Assembly (NCBI RefSeq): GCF_001659605.2
Contig: NC_035162.2
Location: 29,268,153-29,332,152, forward strand
DNA length: 64,000 nt
Origin: Manihot esculenta
Taxonomy: Eukaryota; Streptophyta; Magnoliopsida; Malpighiales; Euphorbiaceae
Direction: 5' to 3'
The notes under the pieces are model-generated. The model saw only the letters and a list, made by a program, of their open reading frames with translations. It had not been told where the DNA came from and made no database searches. A program made the position numbers and the translations under genes. Positions 43,646 to 56,900 of this stretch are shown one piece after another. Each line of letters begins with the position of its first letter. Position 1 is the first letter of the stretch.

Positions 43646-46600
43646 ACAGCTTCTGGTAGTGTGGCTCAGCCAGTAGCTCCAGCCATGACTCAGGGCAGTG
43701 GCAGAGGCAGAGGGAGAGGGGCAGCCTCTTCTTCAGCAGGTTCCCGAGGTGAAGGTCCATCAGCTCCAGCTCGGATCTTCACTATGACACAGCAGGAGGC
43801 GAACACATCCAACACCGTGGTGTCAGGTAATCTCATCATTGGTTGTTCAGATGTGTATGCTTTAATGGACCCTGGTGCATCTCATTCTTTTGTTGCTCTG
43901 AGAGCTGTAGATAGAGTGGGTTTGATAGTCTCTGGGTTAGATTGTCCCCTTTGGGTCAGTGGACCTAAGTGTGATCCATCAGTGGCAGAGTCAGTATGCC
44001 GGTTCAGTCCAGTGTTTGTTGAGGGTAGATGCCTTCCAGCCGACCTAGTGGTTCTAGATTTGACTGATTTTAATGTCATTCTAGGGATGGATTGGCTATC
44101 TGCTCATGGTGCTACCTTGGACTGCAGAGACAAGGTAGTCAGGTTCAGAGATCAGGATGGGTCAGAGGTAGTCTTCAGGGGAGACAGGAGGGGTACACCT
44201 AGAGGTTTGATATCAGCCCTACAGGCTCATAGGTTGCTCAGGAGAGGTTGTCAGGGGTTTCTAGCTCATATGAGAGAGCTTGATAGTCAGGTTAGGGAGA
44301 CCGCCTCAGTGCCCGTGGTCAGAGAGTTTCCAGATGTCTTCCAAGACGAGCTCCCAGGACTACCACCTGCTAGGGAGATAGAGTTCGAAATAGAAGTGAT
44401 GCCTGGAACCAGACCGATCTCTATTCCTCCCTACAGGATGGCACCAGCAGAGTTGAAGGAGCTAAAGGAACAGTTGCAAGAGTTGGTAGACAAGGGTTTC
44501 ATCCGATCGAGTACCTCACCTTGGGGTGCTCCAGTGCTGTTTGTAAAGAAGAACGATGGATCCTTGAGACTTTGTATCGACTACAGACACTTGAACAAAG
44601 TCACTACCAAGAATAAGTATCCGTTACCTAGGATCGATGATCTATTTGACCAGCTAGCAGGAGCAGGTTGTTTCTCTAAGATAGATATGAGATTTGGGTA
44701 TCACCAACTGAGAATCAGAGAGGAAGATGTGCTGAAGACGACGTTCAGGACCAGATATAGGCATTATGAGGTCTTAGTAATGCCGTTCGGGCTAACTAAT
44801 GCCCCTGCAGCATTCATAGATCTCATGAACATAGTTTTTAGCCAGTATCTGAATCACTTTGTTATCGTTTTCATTGACGATATCTTAGTGTATTCCAGAA
44901 AGGCAGAGGAGCATGCCCCTCATCTGAGGATAGTTTTGCAGACCCTGAGGGAGCATGGCTTGTATGCCAATTTCTCCAAGTGTGAGTTCTGGTTGAGGAG
45001 CATCTCATTATTGGGGCATGTTGTATCAGAAAAAGGAATTGAAGTGGACCCCAAGAAGGTAGAAGCTGTAGCTAACTGGCCCAGACCCACAACAGTTACA
45101 GAGATTAAAAGCTTTCTGGGTTTGGCAGGTTACTACAGGAGGTTCGTGTAGGACTTCTCCAAAATTACCGCTCCTATGACTAGATTGACAAAAAAGAACC
45201 AGAGGTTTGTATGGTCTGACCAGTGTGAAGAAAGTTTTGAAGAGCTGAAGAAAAGGTTAACATCAGCACCGGTGTTAGCTCTGCCTACCAGTGATGAAGA
45301 CTTCACAGTAATACAGAATGAGAGGGTAATTGCTTATGCTTCTACGCAGCTGAAAAAGCATGAGTTGAATTATCCTACACATGACCTAGAGATGGCAGTT
45401 GTGATCTTTGCACTCAGGATGTGGAGGCATTACCTTTATGGGGTGAAATGTGAGATCTTCACAGATCATAAGAGCTTGCAGTACATCTTGAGTTAGAGAG
45501 AGTTGAATCTAAGGCAGAGGAGATGGTTAGAACTGCTTAGTGACTATGATTGTAAAATTCAGTACCATCTGGGTAAGGCAAATGTTGTGGCAGATGCCCT
45601 AAGTCGAAAATCATTTGGCAGTCTATCCCATATTATAGCAGAGAGAAGACCGGTGGTGAGGGAATTTTACAAGCTCATTGATGAAGGGTTACAGTTGGAG
45701 TTGTCTGGTACAGGTTCTTTGATAGCTCAGATGAGAGTGACACCCGTGTTTCTGGAGCAGGTGGCTCAGAAACAACATGAGGACCTCGAGTTGGTTAAGA
45801 TTGCAAGAGCAGTCCAGGCAGGCAATAATGAAGAGTTCAGATTTGACAACAAAGGGATCCTTTGTTATGGGAACAGGTTATGTGTACCAGACGACGTGAG
45901 TCTGAAGGGAGACATTATGAGAGAAGCTCATAATGCTAGGTACAGTGTTCACCCTGGAGCCACCAAAATGTACCAGGATCTGAAAAGAGTCTATTGGTGG
46001 CCAGCTATGAAAAGAGAGGTGGCATAGTTCGTATCTGCCTGTGAGGTATGTCAGAGGGTGAAGCTGGAATATCAGAAGCCGGCTGGAATGCTTAACCCAC
46101 TACCGATTCCAGAGTGAAAATGGGAGAATATAGCTATGGATTTTGTGGTAGGGTTACCGGCAACGTCTAACAGATTGGACTCCATATGGGTGGTTATGGA
46201 CAGACTGACCAAATCTGCTCACTTCATCCCTGTCAGGAGTGGTTATTCTGTGGACAAATTAGCGCAAGTGTATGTGGAAGAGGTTGTCAGGTTGCATGGG
46301 GCTCCCGTTTCAATAGTGTCAGATAGGGGACCCCAGTTCACCTCCAGGTTTTGACGGAGTCTGTAGAATGCTATGGGTACCATGTTGGATTTTAGCACTG
46401 CTTTCCATCCACAAACTGACGGACAGTCAGAGAGGACCATCCAGACAATTGAAGATATGCTCAGAATGTGTGTGCTAGATTTTGGCGGTTCTTGGAGGCA
46501 GCATCTACCCTTAGTGGAGTTTGCCTACAATAACAGCTATCATGCTAGCATAGGGATGGCTCCATATGAAGCTCTTTATGGGAGGAAGTGCAGGTCACCT

Positions 46601-47173
46601 GTCTGCTGAGAAGAAGTTAGAGAAAGGGCCTTAGCAGGGCCTGAGCTAGTCGAGATCACCAGTAGAGTAGTGCCCATTATCAGAGAAAGAATCAGAACTG
46701 CTGTGAGCAGGCAAAAGAGTTATGCAGATGTCCGTAGGAAGCATGTAGAGTTTCAGGAGGGAGATATGGTGTTGCTCAAGGTGTCTCCTATGAAAGCGGT
46801 GATTCATTTTGGGAAGAAAGGTAAGCTAGCTCCACGGTACATCGGACCTTTTGAAATCTTGCAGAAGATTGGGAATGTATCGTACAAGCTGGACCTACCT
46901 GCTTCAATGGAGAGAATCTATCCAGTTTTCCATGTTTCCATGTTACGGAAGCTCGTGTCAGATCCGGGCAAGGTTCTTAATGAGCCTGATGTGGAGATCT
47001 TAGGAGATCTCACCTATGTTGAGCAGCCAGTGCGGATCCTAGACACGCAGATCAGAAAGCTGAGGAACAAGGAAATCCCAATGGTGAAAGTCCTTTGGAA
47101 TCACCACAACATAGAAGAATGTACCTGGGAGACATAGGAGTCTATGCTCCAGCAATACCCCTATCTCTTTTAA
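43646..47173 (+). pseudogene. pol of copy F: protease to chromodomain, broken
   Basis: Protease [13 protein letters not shown] (about 43855); RT from about 44350 with [17 protein letters not shown] and [10 protein letters not shown] (44870); RNase H lacking part of its first motif ([14 protein letters not shown]: about 10 codons of the [13 protein letters not shown] block are missing near 45308), [10 protein letters not shown]; integrase with HPGATKMYQ and [38 protein letters not shown]; then GKKGKLAPRYIGPFE and chromodomain to TAA at 47171. Stops: TAG at 45149, 45494, 46025, 46364 (Gln), TGA at 46115, 46352, 46607 (Trp), TAG at 47135 (Arg). All are transitions relative to sister copies. Confidence 0.92.
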
Positions 47174-47239
47174 GGTTAGTGTTTTGGTTTATGTGCTTCC
47201 TTGTTGTTATGTGTTTATGCCATGCTATGCTAGTTTGTT

Positions 47240-47276
47240 GAACATTCGGGAACGAATGTTCTTAAGGGGGGAAGAA
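47240..47276 (+). promoter_or_regulatory. Stem-loop and polypurine tract of copy F
   Basis: GAACATTCG/CGAATGTTC inverted repeat with a GGAA loop (47240-47261), followed by the purine run ending GGGGGGAAGAA (47264-47276) at the 3' LTR. Confidence 0.87.
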
Positions 47277-50200
47277 TGTAATATCCGGCTAGACCCCGGC
47301 ATCAGAATTCCTATTTTTCGGCGGAATCTCCGTAGGAATCTGGAATTTCTCGGATGTCGGAGCCTTCTAGTAGGGTAAAATAAAGGTTTTCTAAAATGTT
47401 TTTATATGTTTTTATGGTTTTAATAAGAAAGGAATTGAGTTTTGATAGAAAAGTCCAAGGAAGGAAAAAGCCAGGTTCGACCGCCGAACCTCATGTTCTG
47501 CCGGCGAACATTGGCCTCTTGCGGAGGTACCTTTGGCCCTCGAAGGTGGTCTGGCCAGCCACCTATAAAAGTCCCTTTGTCCGAAAATGGGCAAGTTTTC
47601 TCTCTCTAATTTCGGGCATAGGTGAGATTTCGCCCTTCCATGGTTGATTTGTTGTTTTCCTTCAATCCCTTCAAATTTTAATGAGTTTTTACTTGGTTTT
47701 GAAGATTTTTGAGCTCAAGATCAAAGTTTTGAAGCTTGGAGTGTAATACCCGGCTAGACTCCGGTATCGGAATTCCTACCGTCCGGTGGAATCTAGGATA
47801 TCGGAGACCTATAGAAGGGTAAAAATCATGTTTTCATAAAATGTTTTAATGTATTTTATGGTTTTAAGCAAGAAAAGAATTGAGTTTTTGAATGAAAAAG
47901 ACCAAGGAGGCATTTCCAGGTTCGGCCGCCGAACATTGGATGGTTTAGAGGGGCAAGTTAGGCTTCCGAAAGTTTCAAAGGTTCGGCCGCCGAACCTCAT
48001 GTTCGGCCGCCGAACTTGCATGATTTTTGGAGGCACTTTAGGCTGCCGAAAGGTGGTCTGGCAGTCCCTATATAAGAGCTCCATAGCCGAAACGGGCGAG
48101 TTTTCTCCCCATTTTCGGCCACGGTGAGTTCTTGCTCTCCCATGGTTCATTTTTGATGTTTTTCCTCGGATCTTTCATGTTTTAACAAGCTTTATGTTGA
48201 TTTGAATATATTTGAACAAAAAGAGCAAGTTTTGAAGCTTGGAGACCAAAGAGTTGATTTCTCCCCATCTCCGAGCTAGGATCGTCTCTCCTCTCATTCT
48301 TCAAGAGGTAAGAGTAGATCCATAGTTCATTTCATGTTTTAAGCAAGTTTTATGAAGTTTCTTGGGGTAGAAATGCATGTGTAGGTTTATGATTAGTTTT
48401 TGGTTAAATGTGTGTTTATGATCAATGTATGTTGAATATGCATGTTTGATATGTTTGGTTGGGGTTTAAGTTAGTTTGAGACTCCTATGTGCTTGTTGGC
48501 TTGAGTTTGCTTGTTGTAAAATAGGTAAATGCATGTTGAATGAGTTGGGAGGCTTTTGTGCATGTTGGAGCTGAGTTTCTGCCCTTTGGAAAGAACTCAG
48601 GTTTGGCAGCCGAAGGCTCTTTCAGCCACCGAACCTGCCTGCGGTAGCATGTATCGGCTGTCGAACCCTACCCCCAAAAGAGGACTTTCAGCTCTGGAAG
48701 GGAGTTTCGGCCGCCGAAGGTGCTGCCGAACATGCATGAGTTTCGTCTCTGGAGGGAACCTTCGGCCGCCGAAAGTGCCGCCGAAGGTGCATGACTTTCG
48801 GCTCTGAAGGGATTTTTTGCCACTGAACCTGCCGCCGAAAGTGCCCTATTCAGCCCTCCTTTGCATGATTTCTATGATTGTTTTAAGGTATTTTAGGGGG
48901 TTTTTGGGGAGTATTTTAGAGTCATGTTCTTGGATGTTTGGTCCCTCACTTGAGTCCACTTGTGTAGGTTCGGACCCGAGGAACCGAGGACCTCAGCAGT
49001 GAGATAGCTGATTCGGAGTCATTAGAGCTTCAGCCAGAGGTGAGTGGAATAACTCTTTATGTTTTAAAGCAAATAAATAAATTTTGAACATGATACATGC
49101 ATCACGTATGCCATGAGATATACTAGGTTGTTTGCATTAGAATTCACGAATATGTTGCATTGCATAACTTGATGATGATGTGGATGGATGTTGAATGATC
49201 CTTTAGTCCTTGTATGTTATGGTATGATGATGATACGGTATGGAAGACCAGTGAGGCCTATTCTACGCCCCTGGCACTATGTTAAGAGAAAGACCAGTGA
49301 GGCCCATTCTACGCCCCTGGCACTATGGAATGTTATGTTATGTTATGTTATGTTAAGAGAAAGACCAGTGAGGCCCATTCTATGCCCCTGGCACGATTGG
49401 ACTATGTAGAGGACTATTGGTGCCAAGTCCATCCTTGATGTGATTTGTTTGTGCTGTGTTGCATTTCATGAAAGCATGAAAGATAAATTGAATGTTTTAC
49501 TATTCTGCTCACTAGGCTTTATAGCTCACCCCTCTCCCTTAACCCCCAGGTTTGCAGGTACAGAGTAGACCAGGAGGTCAGCAGGAGTAGAGTTATGTTA
49601 TTGTAATAGCTAGATGTAGACATGAATATGATGTAATGTAAAAGTATAGTATAGAAATGTAATGTAATGTTGCTTATGGAAGTTTATAGTTGTGCTTGAC
49701 CATAGTATGATTGTTAATCCCCTTGTGGTACATGATCTTAAATGTTAAATGATGGTTATTGTAAACCAAGCTTAATGTACGTTATGTTACCCCATTGGAG
49801 TATTTGATGAGGACTCCAGTGAGGGGCTTTATGTTATGATTTGTGCATGCACAGGTTAAGCTTGATGAATGAATGAAAGAATGAATGAATGATTAAATGA
49901 GGAAGTTTTAAATTTTATGTAATTGTTGATCATGTATGGGATTAAACAGGTATTCAGGATGAATGTTTGGCTTGCTACAGGTCCCGGCGGCCTTAAGCCG
50001 ATCCGGATCCTAGTGCCGGTAGCGATCCGATTTCGGGTCATTACATGGAGAGCCTCGAAGCTCATTCCTCCACATCTCCAAGTTTGGGATCGCATCTCCT
50101 CTCGATCTTCAAGAGGTAAGTGTAGATCCTTCTTTTCTTTCACGTTTTAAGTAAGTTTTAAGAAGGGATTAAGGGTTTTAATGCATGTTTAGAGTAGACC

Positions 50201-51709
50201 TAAAATGTTAGGGTTTATGTTAGTTCTATGCTCAAATGTATGCCATGTGAAGTTTGTTGGGGTATAGCCTAGTTTTATGCCCCTATATGCTTGAAAATAT
50301 GTTTATGCATGCTTTTGTGTGTGTTAGTGTGCGTTGGGAGGTTTTCGGGGTGGCTGGATGTGCATGAGAGGCTCGGGTTCTGCCCCTTGGGAGAGCCCAG
50401 GTTCGGCCGCCGAACCTGCCTAGAGGCAGCTTTAGGCCGCCTAAACTCGCTTCCTAAAGTTTGGACTTTCAGCTCTGGAGGAGAGTTTCGGCCGCCGAAC
50501 CTGCCGCCGAAGGTTGTGACTTTCGGCTCTATAAGGACTTTCGGCCGCCGAACCCTACCCCCGAAACTGCCTGACTTTCGGCTTTGGAGGGACCTTCGGC
50601 CGCCGAACCTGCCGCCGAAAGTCTCCTGCCCAGCCTTCCTTTGCATGTTTTCAAGGCATGTTTTTATGTTATTTTAGGGGGGTTTTTGGGGAGATGTTTA
50701 GAGTCATGCTAGAGTACATTTGGTCCCTCATTTGAGTCCACCTGTGTAGGATCGGACCTGAGGAACCGAGGTGATCAGCAGTGAGACAGCTGCTTCAGAG
50801 TTAGTCCAGAGTCAGCCAGAGGTGAGTGGAACTGAACTAATCCTTTATTTCAAGAAAGCAAATGTTTTAAGCATGTTCATGCATCATGATATATAATAGG
50901 TTGTTGGCATTAGAATTCATGAATATGACGCGTTGCATTATTCATTATGGGTGTGGATGGACAACAGGACAACCAATTAGCCCTCTAGATATTATGCTAT
51001 GTAACAGAAGCCTTGAGAAGCCCCACCGAGGGCCGGGTACAGAGCTTATGTATGTAATAGAAGTCCTGAGGAGCTCCACCGAAGGCTGGGCAAAGAGTAG
51101 AGGGATTTTTGGGTCAGTCCATCCGTGATGTGATTTACTTGTGATGTGACACATTTCATGATGGCATATGTTTATTTAAATGTTTTTATAGTTTTGCTCA
51201 CTGGGCTTTTGTAGCTCACCCCTCTCCCCTAACTCCCAGGTTTGCAGGAGCACAGGTAGCTATGGGAAAGTCAGCAAGGTTATAGTATAGTTTATGTAAT
51301 AGTCTAGTAGTGGACATGAAGTGTAAGAATGATGTAATGTAATGTAAAGAAATGTATTGAGGATTAGTATTGTGCTTAGCCCTAATCTTTATGGTTAATC
51401 CATGTTGTACATGATCCTTATGAAAATATTTTAATGATGTTATATGTTGAACCAGGCTTGACATATGAGATGTTGACCCAACTGGAGCATTTGATGAGGG
51501 CTCTAGTAAGGGATTTTATGTATACAGTTTAGTGCATGCACAGGTCAAGCTTGGTATATGTGAAAGTTTAAAGTTTTTATGCAAATGTATGATCATGTGT
51601 AGGATTTTATCAGATGTACATGATGTATGTTAAGCTTGCTACGGGTCCCGACGACCTTAAATCGATCTGGATCCTAACGCCGGTAGCGGTCCGGTTTCGG
51701 GTCGTTACA
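47277..51709 (+). repeat. 3' LTR of copy F, split by a nested LTR
   Basis: 47277-47741 and 50051-51709, together 2124 bp against 2117 bp for the 5' LTR. TATAAAAG near 47566. The second part resumes exactly after TSD TGGAG. It holds the same two minisatellite units and CGG palindrome clusters as the 5' LTR. Confidence 0.93.
47742..50045 (+). mobile_element. Solo chromovirus LTR in copy F (2304 bp)
   Basis: TGTAATACCCGG...GGGTCATTACA with perfect TSD TGGAG (47737-47741, 50046-50050). It belongs to the copy A/B subfamily (three GAGGCCCATTCTA minisatellite units at 49240-49400, TCACTAGGCTTTATAGCTC near 49508). TATA-like CTATATAAGAG near 48068. No internal region remains. Confidence 0.93.
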
Positions 51710-51716
51710 ACTCCCA

Positions 51717-53691
51717 TGTAATACCCGGCTAGACTCCAGCGTCGAAATTCCAATCTTCCGACGGAATCTCTATTGGAACCCGGAATCTCGAGGCTGGAAT
51801 CTCCTTATGAAGGGTAAAATAAGGTTTTTTATAAAATGAATTATGAAAATTTTAAGGTTTTAAGAAAGAAAGAAAAGAGTTTTTGAAGAAAATAGTTTTG
51901 GAAGGAAAATCCAGGTTCGGCCGCCGAATCTTAAGTTTGGCCGGCGAAAGTGGTGCCGCCGCAGGACCTCTTCTTTCGGCCCCCGAAGGTGGTTTATCCA
52001 ACCACCTATAAGAGGCCTTCAGCCCGAAAACGAGCGAGATTTTCTCTCCATTTTCAGGTAGAGGTGAGTTCTTGCCACCATTTGATGTTTTTGTTGTTTT
52101 TCCTTCAAATCTTTCAGAAATTTTATGAGTTTTTCTCTTGTTTTTGAAGATTTGAGCTTGAATCCAAGTTTTGAAACCTTGGAGACCCCCGGATACCGTT
52201 TTACCTCACCTCCATATTGGGGTTGCTGTCACCTTTAGATCTCTAATAGGTAAGCCTAGATCCTTGTCTTCCTTATGTTTTAATCAAGTTTAAAGAAGGG
52301 GTAATGGGTTAAAAATACATGAAATGGTTAGATCTAATGTTATAGGGTTTGAGTTGGGTTGTTTATGAATGTTTGCTCTTGTGTTATTTTTATGGTTGTT
52401 TGTTGGGGTTTAGGCTAGTTTTTATGCCCCTTATGCTTGATGAGTGTGTATGCATGTTTTGAGGAGTTGGGTGTGAGGATTTGAGAAGTTTTGGAAGCTG
52501 AGTACATAGGGCAGAATCAGGTTCTCCCTTGCTGGAGAACCCAGGTTTGGCCACCAAACCTGCTTGTGGAGGCAGCCTTTTGGCCGCCTAACCTACCCCT
52601 GAAAGTCCCCCGCCCAGCCTTCCTTTGCTTGTTTTATGTGCATGTTTTGTTATGTTTTAGGGGGTTTTTGAGGAGTTGTTTAGAGTCTTGTGATAGCTAT
52701 GTTTGGTCCCTCATTTGAGTCCATCTATGTAGGATCAGACCAAGGAGACCGTAGAGGCCTTCAGTGAGTTAGCTGCGTCATTGTTAGGCGAGCGTCAGCC
52801 AGAGGTGAGTAGAACTGAACTATCTTTTCAAAGTAACTAAATTTTTAAGCATGTTCATGCATCACGAATGCCATGTTTATGTATTAGGATATTTGCATTA
52901 GAATTCACGAATATGATGCATTACATAATTTACTGTTGATGTGGATGGATGTTGGATGACCCACTAGCCCTCGATATGATATGATATGATATGATATGGA
53001 AGTCCAGGTCGAGGCCCATTCTATGCCCCTGGCATTTATGGATATATTATGTTATGTTTAAGCGAAAGTCCTGAGGAGCTCCGTCGAGGGACGGGCACAT
53101 TGGATTATGTAGAGGGTTACTGGTGATAAGTCCATCTTGATGTGAATTGTTTGTGCTGTGACGCATTTAATATGAGCATATGTTTATTAAACTGGTTTTA
53201 TGTTTCTGCTCACTAGGCTCTTGTAGCTTATCCCTTTCCCCTAACCCGAGGTTTGCAGGATAGAAGATAGCTCGGGAAGCCGGCATAGTAGTTGGTATAG
53301 TTTAATGTAATAGAATAGATGTGGACATGTATTGTATAATGGATTAGAATTGTGCTTTGCCCTAGTTTTTACCTGTGTAATCCTTGTTAACACGATCATT
53401 ATGCAAAAGTTTTTAATTATGAGTTATGTTTGAACCAAGCTTGAGACATGTAATGTCTACCATACTAGAGCATTTGATGAGGGCTCTAGTTTGGGTTTTA
53501 TATTTTCTGTATGACACATGTACAGGTTGAGCTTGGTTTCATGGAATGTTTATGTTTATGTTGTCTTGTGTGACCATGTATGGGATTTTATCAGGTACAC
53601 AGGATGTTTAGTAGGCTTGCTATGGGTTCCGGCGACCTTAAGTCGATCTGAATCCTAATGCCGGTAGCAGTCCGGATTCTGGGTCGTTACA
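51717..53691 (+). repeat. 5' LTR of copy G (1975 bp)
   Basis: TGTAATACCCGG...GGGTCGTTACA. TATA CTATAAGAGG near 51999. Fewer CGG palindromes than other copies (51915-51985, remnants 52545-52600). (GATAT)n at 52976-52998, then one GAGGCCCATTCTATGCC unit and one GAGGAGCTCCGTCGAGG unit, a mosaic also seen in the solo LTR at 31745. Confidence 0.92.
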
Positions 53692-53694
53692 GAG

Positions 53695-53708
53695 TGGTAT
53701 CAGAGTCC
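53695..53708 (+). promoter_or_regulatory. Primer binding site of copy G
   Basis: TGGTATCAGAGTCC three bases after the LTR end, complementary to the iMet tRNA 3' end over the first 11 bases. Confidence 0.9.
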
Positions 53709-53961
53709 TAAGTTCATATGGTCGGACCTAAAGAGTATCGGGCTCATAGATGTTATAGAAGGGCAAGCATATTAGGAAAAATCATGTCCACTAGGATAGG
53801 ATGTAGAGTTCTGGCTTGACAAATGTATGATGATGTGTGATGCCATGACTTTATACATGCGCATTAATGATATGTTATGTATATGTTGTGGGTTCACGTG
53901 TGTCCACATGAACCATATGATGCTAATGTTTACGCGATATATGTTGTTTTTCAGAAGACAG

Positions 53962-56900
53962 GATGCGATGCTCACATCGATATGCACGATTGACTAGAGT
54001 TCCACCTGAGAATGAGGGCATAGATGCCCTTCCTCCTACTGCTCCGTCAAGAGCATGGTCGAGTAGGACCAATAGAGGAGAAACATCAAGAGACCCTAGA
54101 ATGTCTTTTGATGTGAATAGGAGGAGAATTGATCCGAGAAGGATGTCAGTAGATGTTAGGGAAACAATGGAGGATGATCAGAGAAGGGACGGAAGTCTAG
54201 GTGTGAGTTTTTCAGGAGAGGGTGTGGGAGAATCTGAAGGAGGAGCTCAGGCCTCAGGCTTTGCTTACCCACCTCAGTACGAACCCTACCCACAGAGACC
54301 CAGGTATCCAATGGGAGGTCCATCGGATTTCTCTAGCTACCACCCGTACCCATCACACATACCCTATCCTCCCCATTACCCACCATATCCACCATATCCC
54401 ATGTTCTCACCTCCACCCTTTTATTACCAGAATCCAGCAAACCCTAATCCAAGGAATGCTGCACCACCTCTTCCCCAGTAGAACCAGAAATTTCTGAAGC
54501 TCAACCACCCAAACCTAATGTAACATCCTCAAACCCATAGCTAGAGTAGTGACATCACCAGGTATGGGTTAGGCTATTTCACTACTAAAGTAAGTGGTAT
54601 TAGGGGAGGTGCTAGCTTATCCCGAGCTACTTAGGGGAGGTGCTAGCATAACTCTAAGCTGCTAATAACTTAATCATAGAAAATTCAAATAAAGAAATAG
54701 ACGTATTCAGAAATAAAGTAGACAGTGTGATTAGCAAGTCAGGAACGAGTCACTTTCGGGAGGTGCTTAGGGTTTCTCGACGTGATTGCTTGAGGTGCTT
54801 GTTAAAATCCTTCATGCTTGCTTAAGTGAAAAGGACTTTTAAAGGCTAAAAGCATAATTTAGTAGGTCAATCTATGATTATTGAAAGTTTGAAAACTAAA
54901 TTGAAACATGGTAAAGAGTTTAGTAGGTTAAAGTGTGAATATGGAAAGTTAAAAGACAAAATTCAGTTTACCCTCCATGTGTCACCTATCTATGAATGAA
55001 TGAAATGATAAAGCAAAGTGAAAAAGGCGGGTTGTCTTCTCCACCACCTCATTGACATAGGTCACTCCATTTTCAAGGAAGAAATTTTGATTTTCTTTCT
55101 CCTACCAAAGCCAAGCCAAAACCTCACCAAATCAACTTCTTCCTTTAACCAAAATTCATCCTAAGATCAAGAGCTAAAGAAAGAACCATATATTGAAAGA
55201 ATTGAAGAAGAAAAGTTTAGGGTTCCATATACATCAAGCTTGAAAATCAAAGGTGAGCTTAGAAATGTGTAGGAAATAGCATCTTCTCATTCCTTCATGC
55301 ATGAATTTGAATTATAAAGTTTTAATTTATAATTTATTCAATCCTTCCCTAAGATATAAATTGACCTAGGTGAAGGAACATCAAAGGGAAAGGAGATAGC
55401 TAGAGAGTAGAAGTGGAAAAGGAAGAGAAATTCAAGAAAGGTTTGGTGTTTGTATGATTTTTTGTTTTCCTTTGATTCTGTCATGAATAAGTGATATTGG
55501 GGGTTGATTTTACTTGCTATAAAAGTTTCTTTGATTTTATAAATATATTATATGAATGTTAAAATGATGTTTGAAAGGCTTAGAGTAAAGAAATTTAACA
55601 TGAGAGCTAAAAGTGCAAACCTGGCAGAATAGGTTGTAACAGGACAGTTTATGTTAATAACTTCATAACTTATTGTGTATTTATTAAAATTAGACCTAAG
55701 ATATACCAAATGAAAGCTGAGACAAAGAGCTAAAACTTTTATGAATTGACCAAATTCTGAATCTGTAGGTAAGATGATGAAAATTGCAAGTGAACCTAAA
55801 CTGGACACAGTGATAGTGCATCCGGAATAGAGTGTATTTATTATACCATAACTAATTATATACTCAGTAAAATTTATTAAGACCAGTTCCAAATGAATTC
55901 TAAAAAATATACCTAAAACTTTGTAGAAGACACTTGAGCTTAAATTTGTATGAAAATGCATGAATCTGATATGTTTTTTGATACTATAAACAAGTACCAA
56001 TACTGGACTGATTAAGACCTTATTGAGCAGCTTGTAAAAAGAAAATTCATAACATAAGTTAGGGTATCAGAATTGCATAAATTATACCTTGTTGGAAAGA
56101 TAAGCCATAGATGTACATTTGTTATGAAGAAATTGAAGTCAAATTGTAACTCTAAACTACTTGAAAAGTTTATGCAATATATGGCAGAATGCAGTTTTCT
56201 CAAATTGGAATGCTTTATTGACAAAGTTTTGTACCATTTGCCATGCATTTCTCATCTTGTTAACTTTGACATATGATTTATGAATTTTGGAAATGAATTC
56301 AAATAGCTTCAAATGATAAGCATTTACATTGAATTAATGATACTTGGCCCTGGTAAACGTAATAGGAGTCGAGGTTAGCTTAAGGGTATGGCATGCCATA
56401 TAAACATACAGAGTTTGCAGTACTGCTATCGATACATAATCTATATATTTGAGGTTACATATCAGGTACCTCATAAGCATGGTCACAGAGCCCTGCTATC
56501 ACAGTTTCGGCCTCTGAGCCTACCGTTCGGCACCCTGTGCCTATCGTTATAACTCCTTATCTACCTAGTTGATCCTACTATGTGTTTATAAGGGCTGAAA
56601 ACTTAATTAAGATTGATACTTGATTTTGTGAACTTATCAGTGAATGTTAACATATCTGTATCTATTATATGCACTAAGCTATGGTGATTTGATATATATA
56701 GAAAGTAAGAAGATGTTTTTATTGAATATAAAGAAAATTCTTGTCGTGCACAAGGATACTTATGACACTCATATTTTATACTAAGAAGTTGATAAATATG
56801 CTTTGTATCATGTTAACAATATTTGACTAGCTTGTAATTGTTTACTTGATTATCTATATACGTGAACTTGTTTGCTCTATTTTGTTATTTGTTTGCTATC

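Larger units (their letters stand above)
39870..51709 (+). mobile_element. Chromovirus copy F, complete, with nested solo LTR
   Basis: Plus-strand Tekay/Del-type element with 5' LTR 39870-41986, primer site, gag, pol with chromodomain, polypurine tract and 3' LTR 47277-51709 (interrupted), flanked by perfect TSD ACTCC (39865-39869, 51710-51714). Net length without the nested LTR is about 9.5 kb. The LTRs differ at several percent of sites in the first 250 bp, so it is clearly older than element E. All domains are present but at least eleven nonsense changes and several frameshifts make it defective. Confidence 0.94.

Noticed and set aside
55548..56000. 150-codon minus-strand ORF in the large LTR
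   Set aside because: Low-complexity hydrophobic translation of an AT-rich tandem repeat in an LTR; no start context or homologue recognised.
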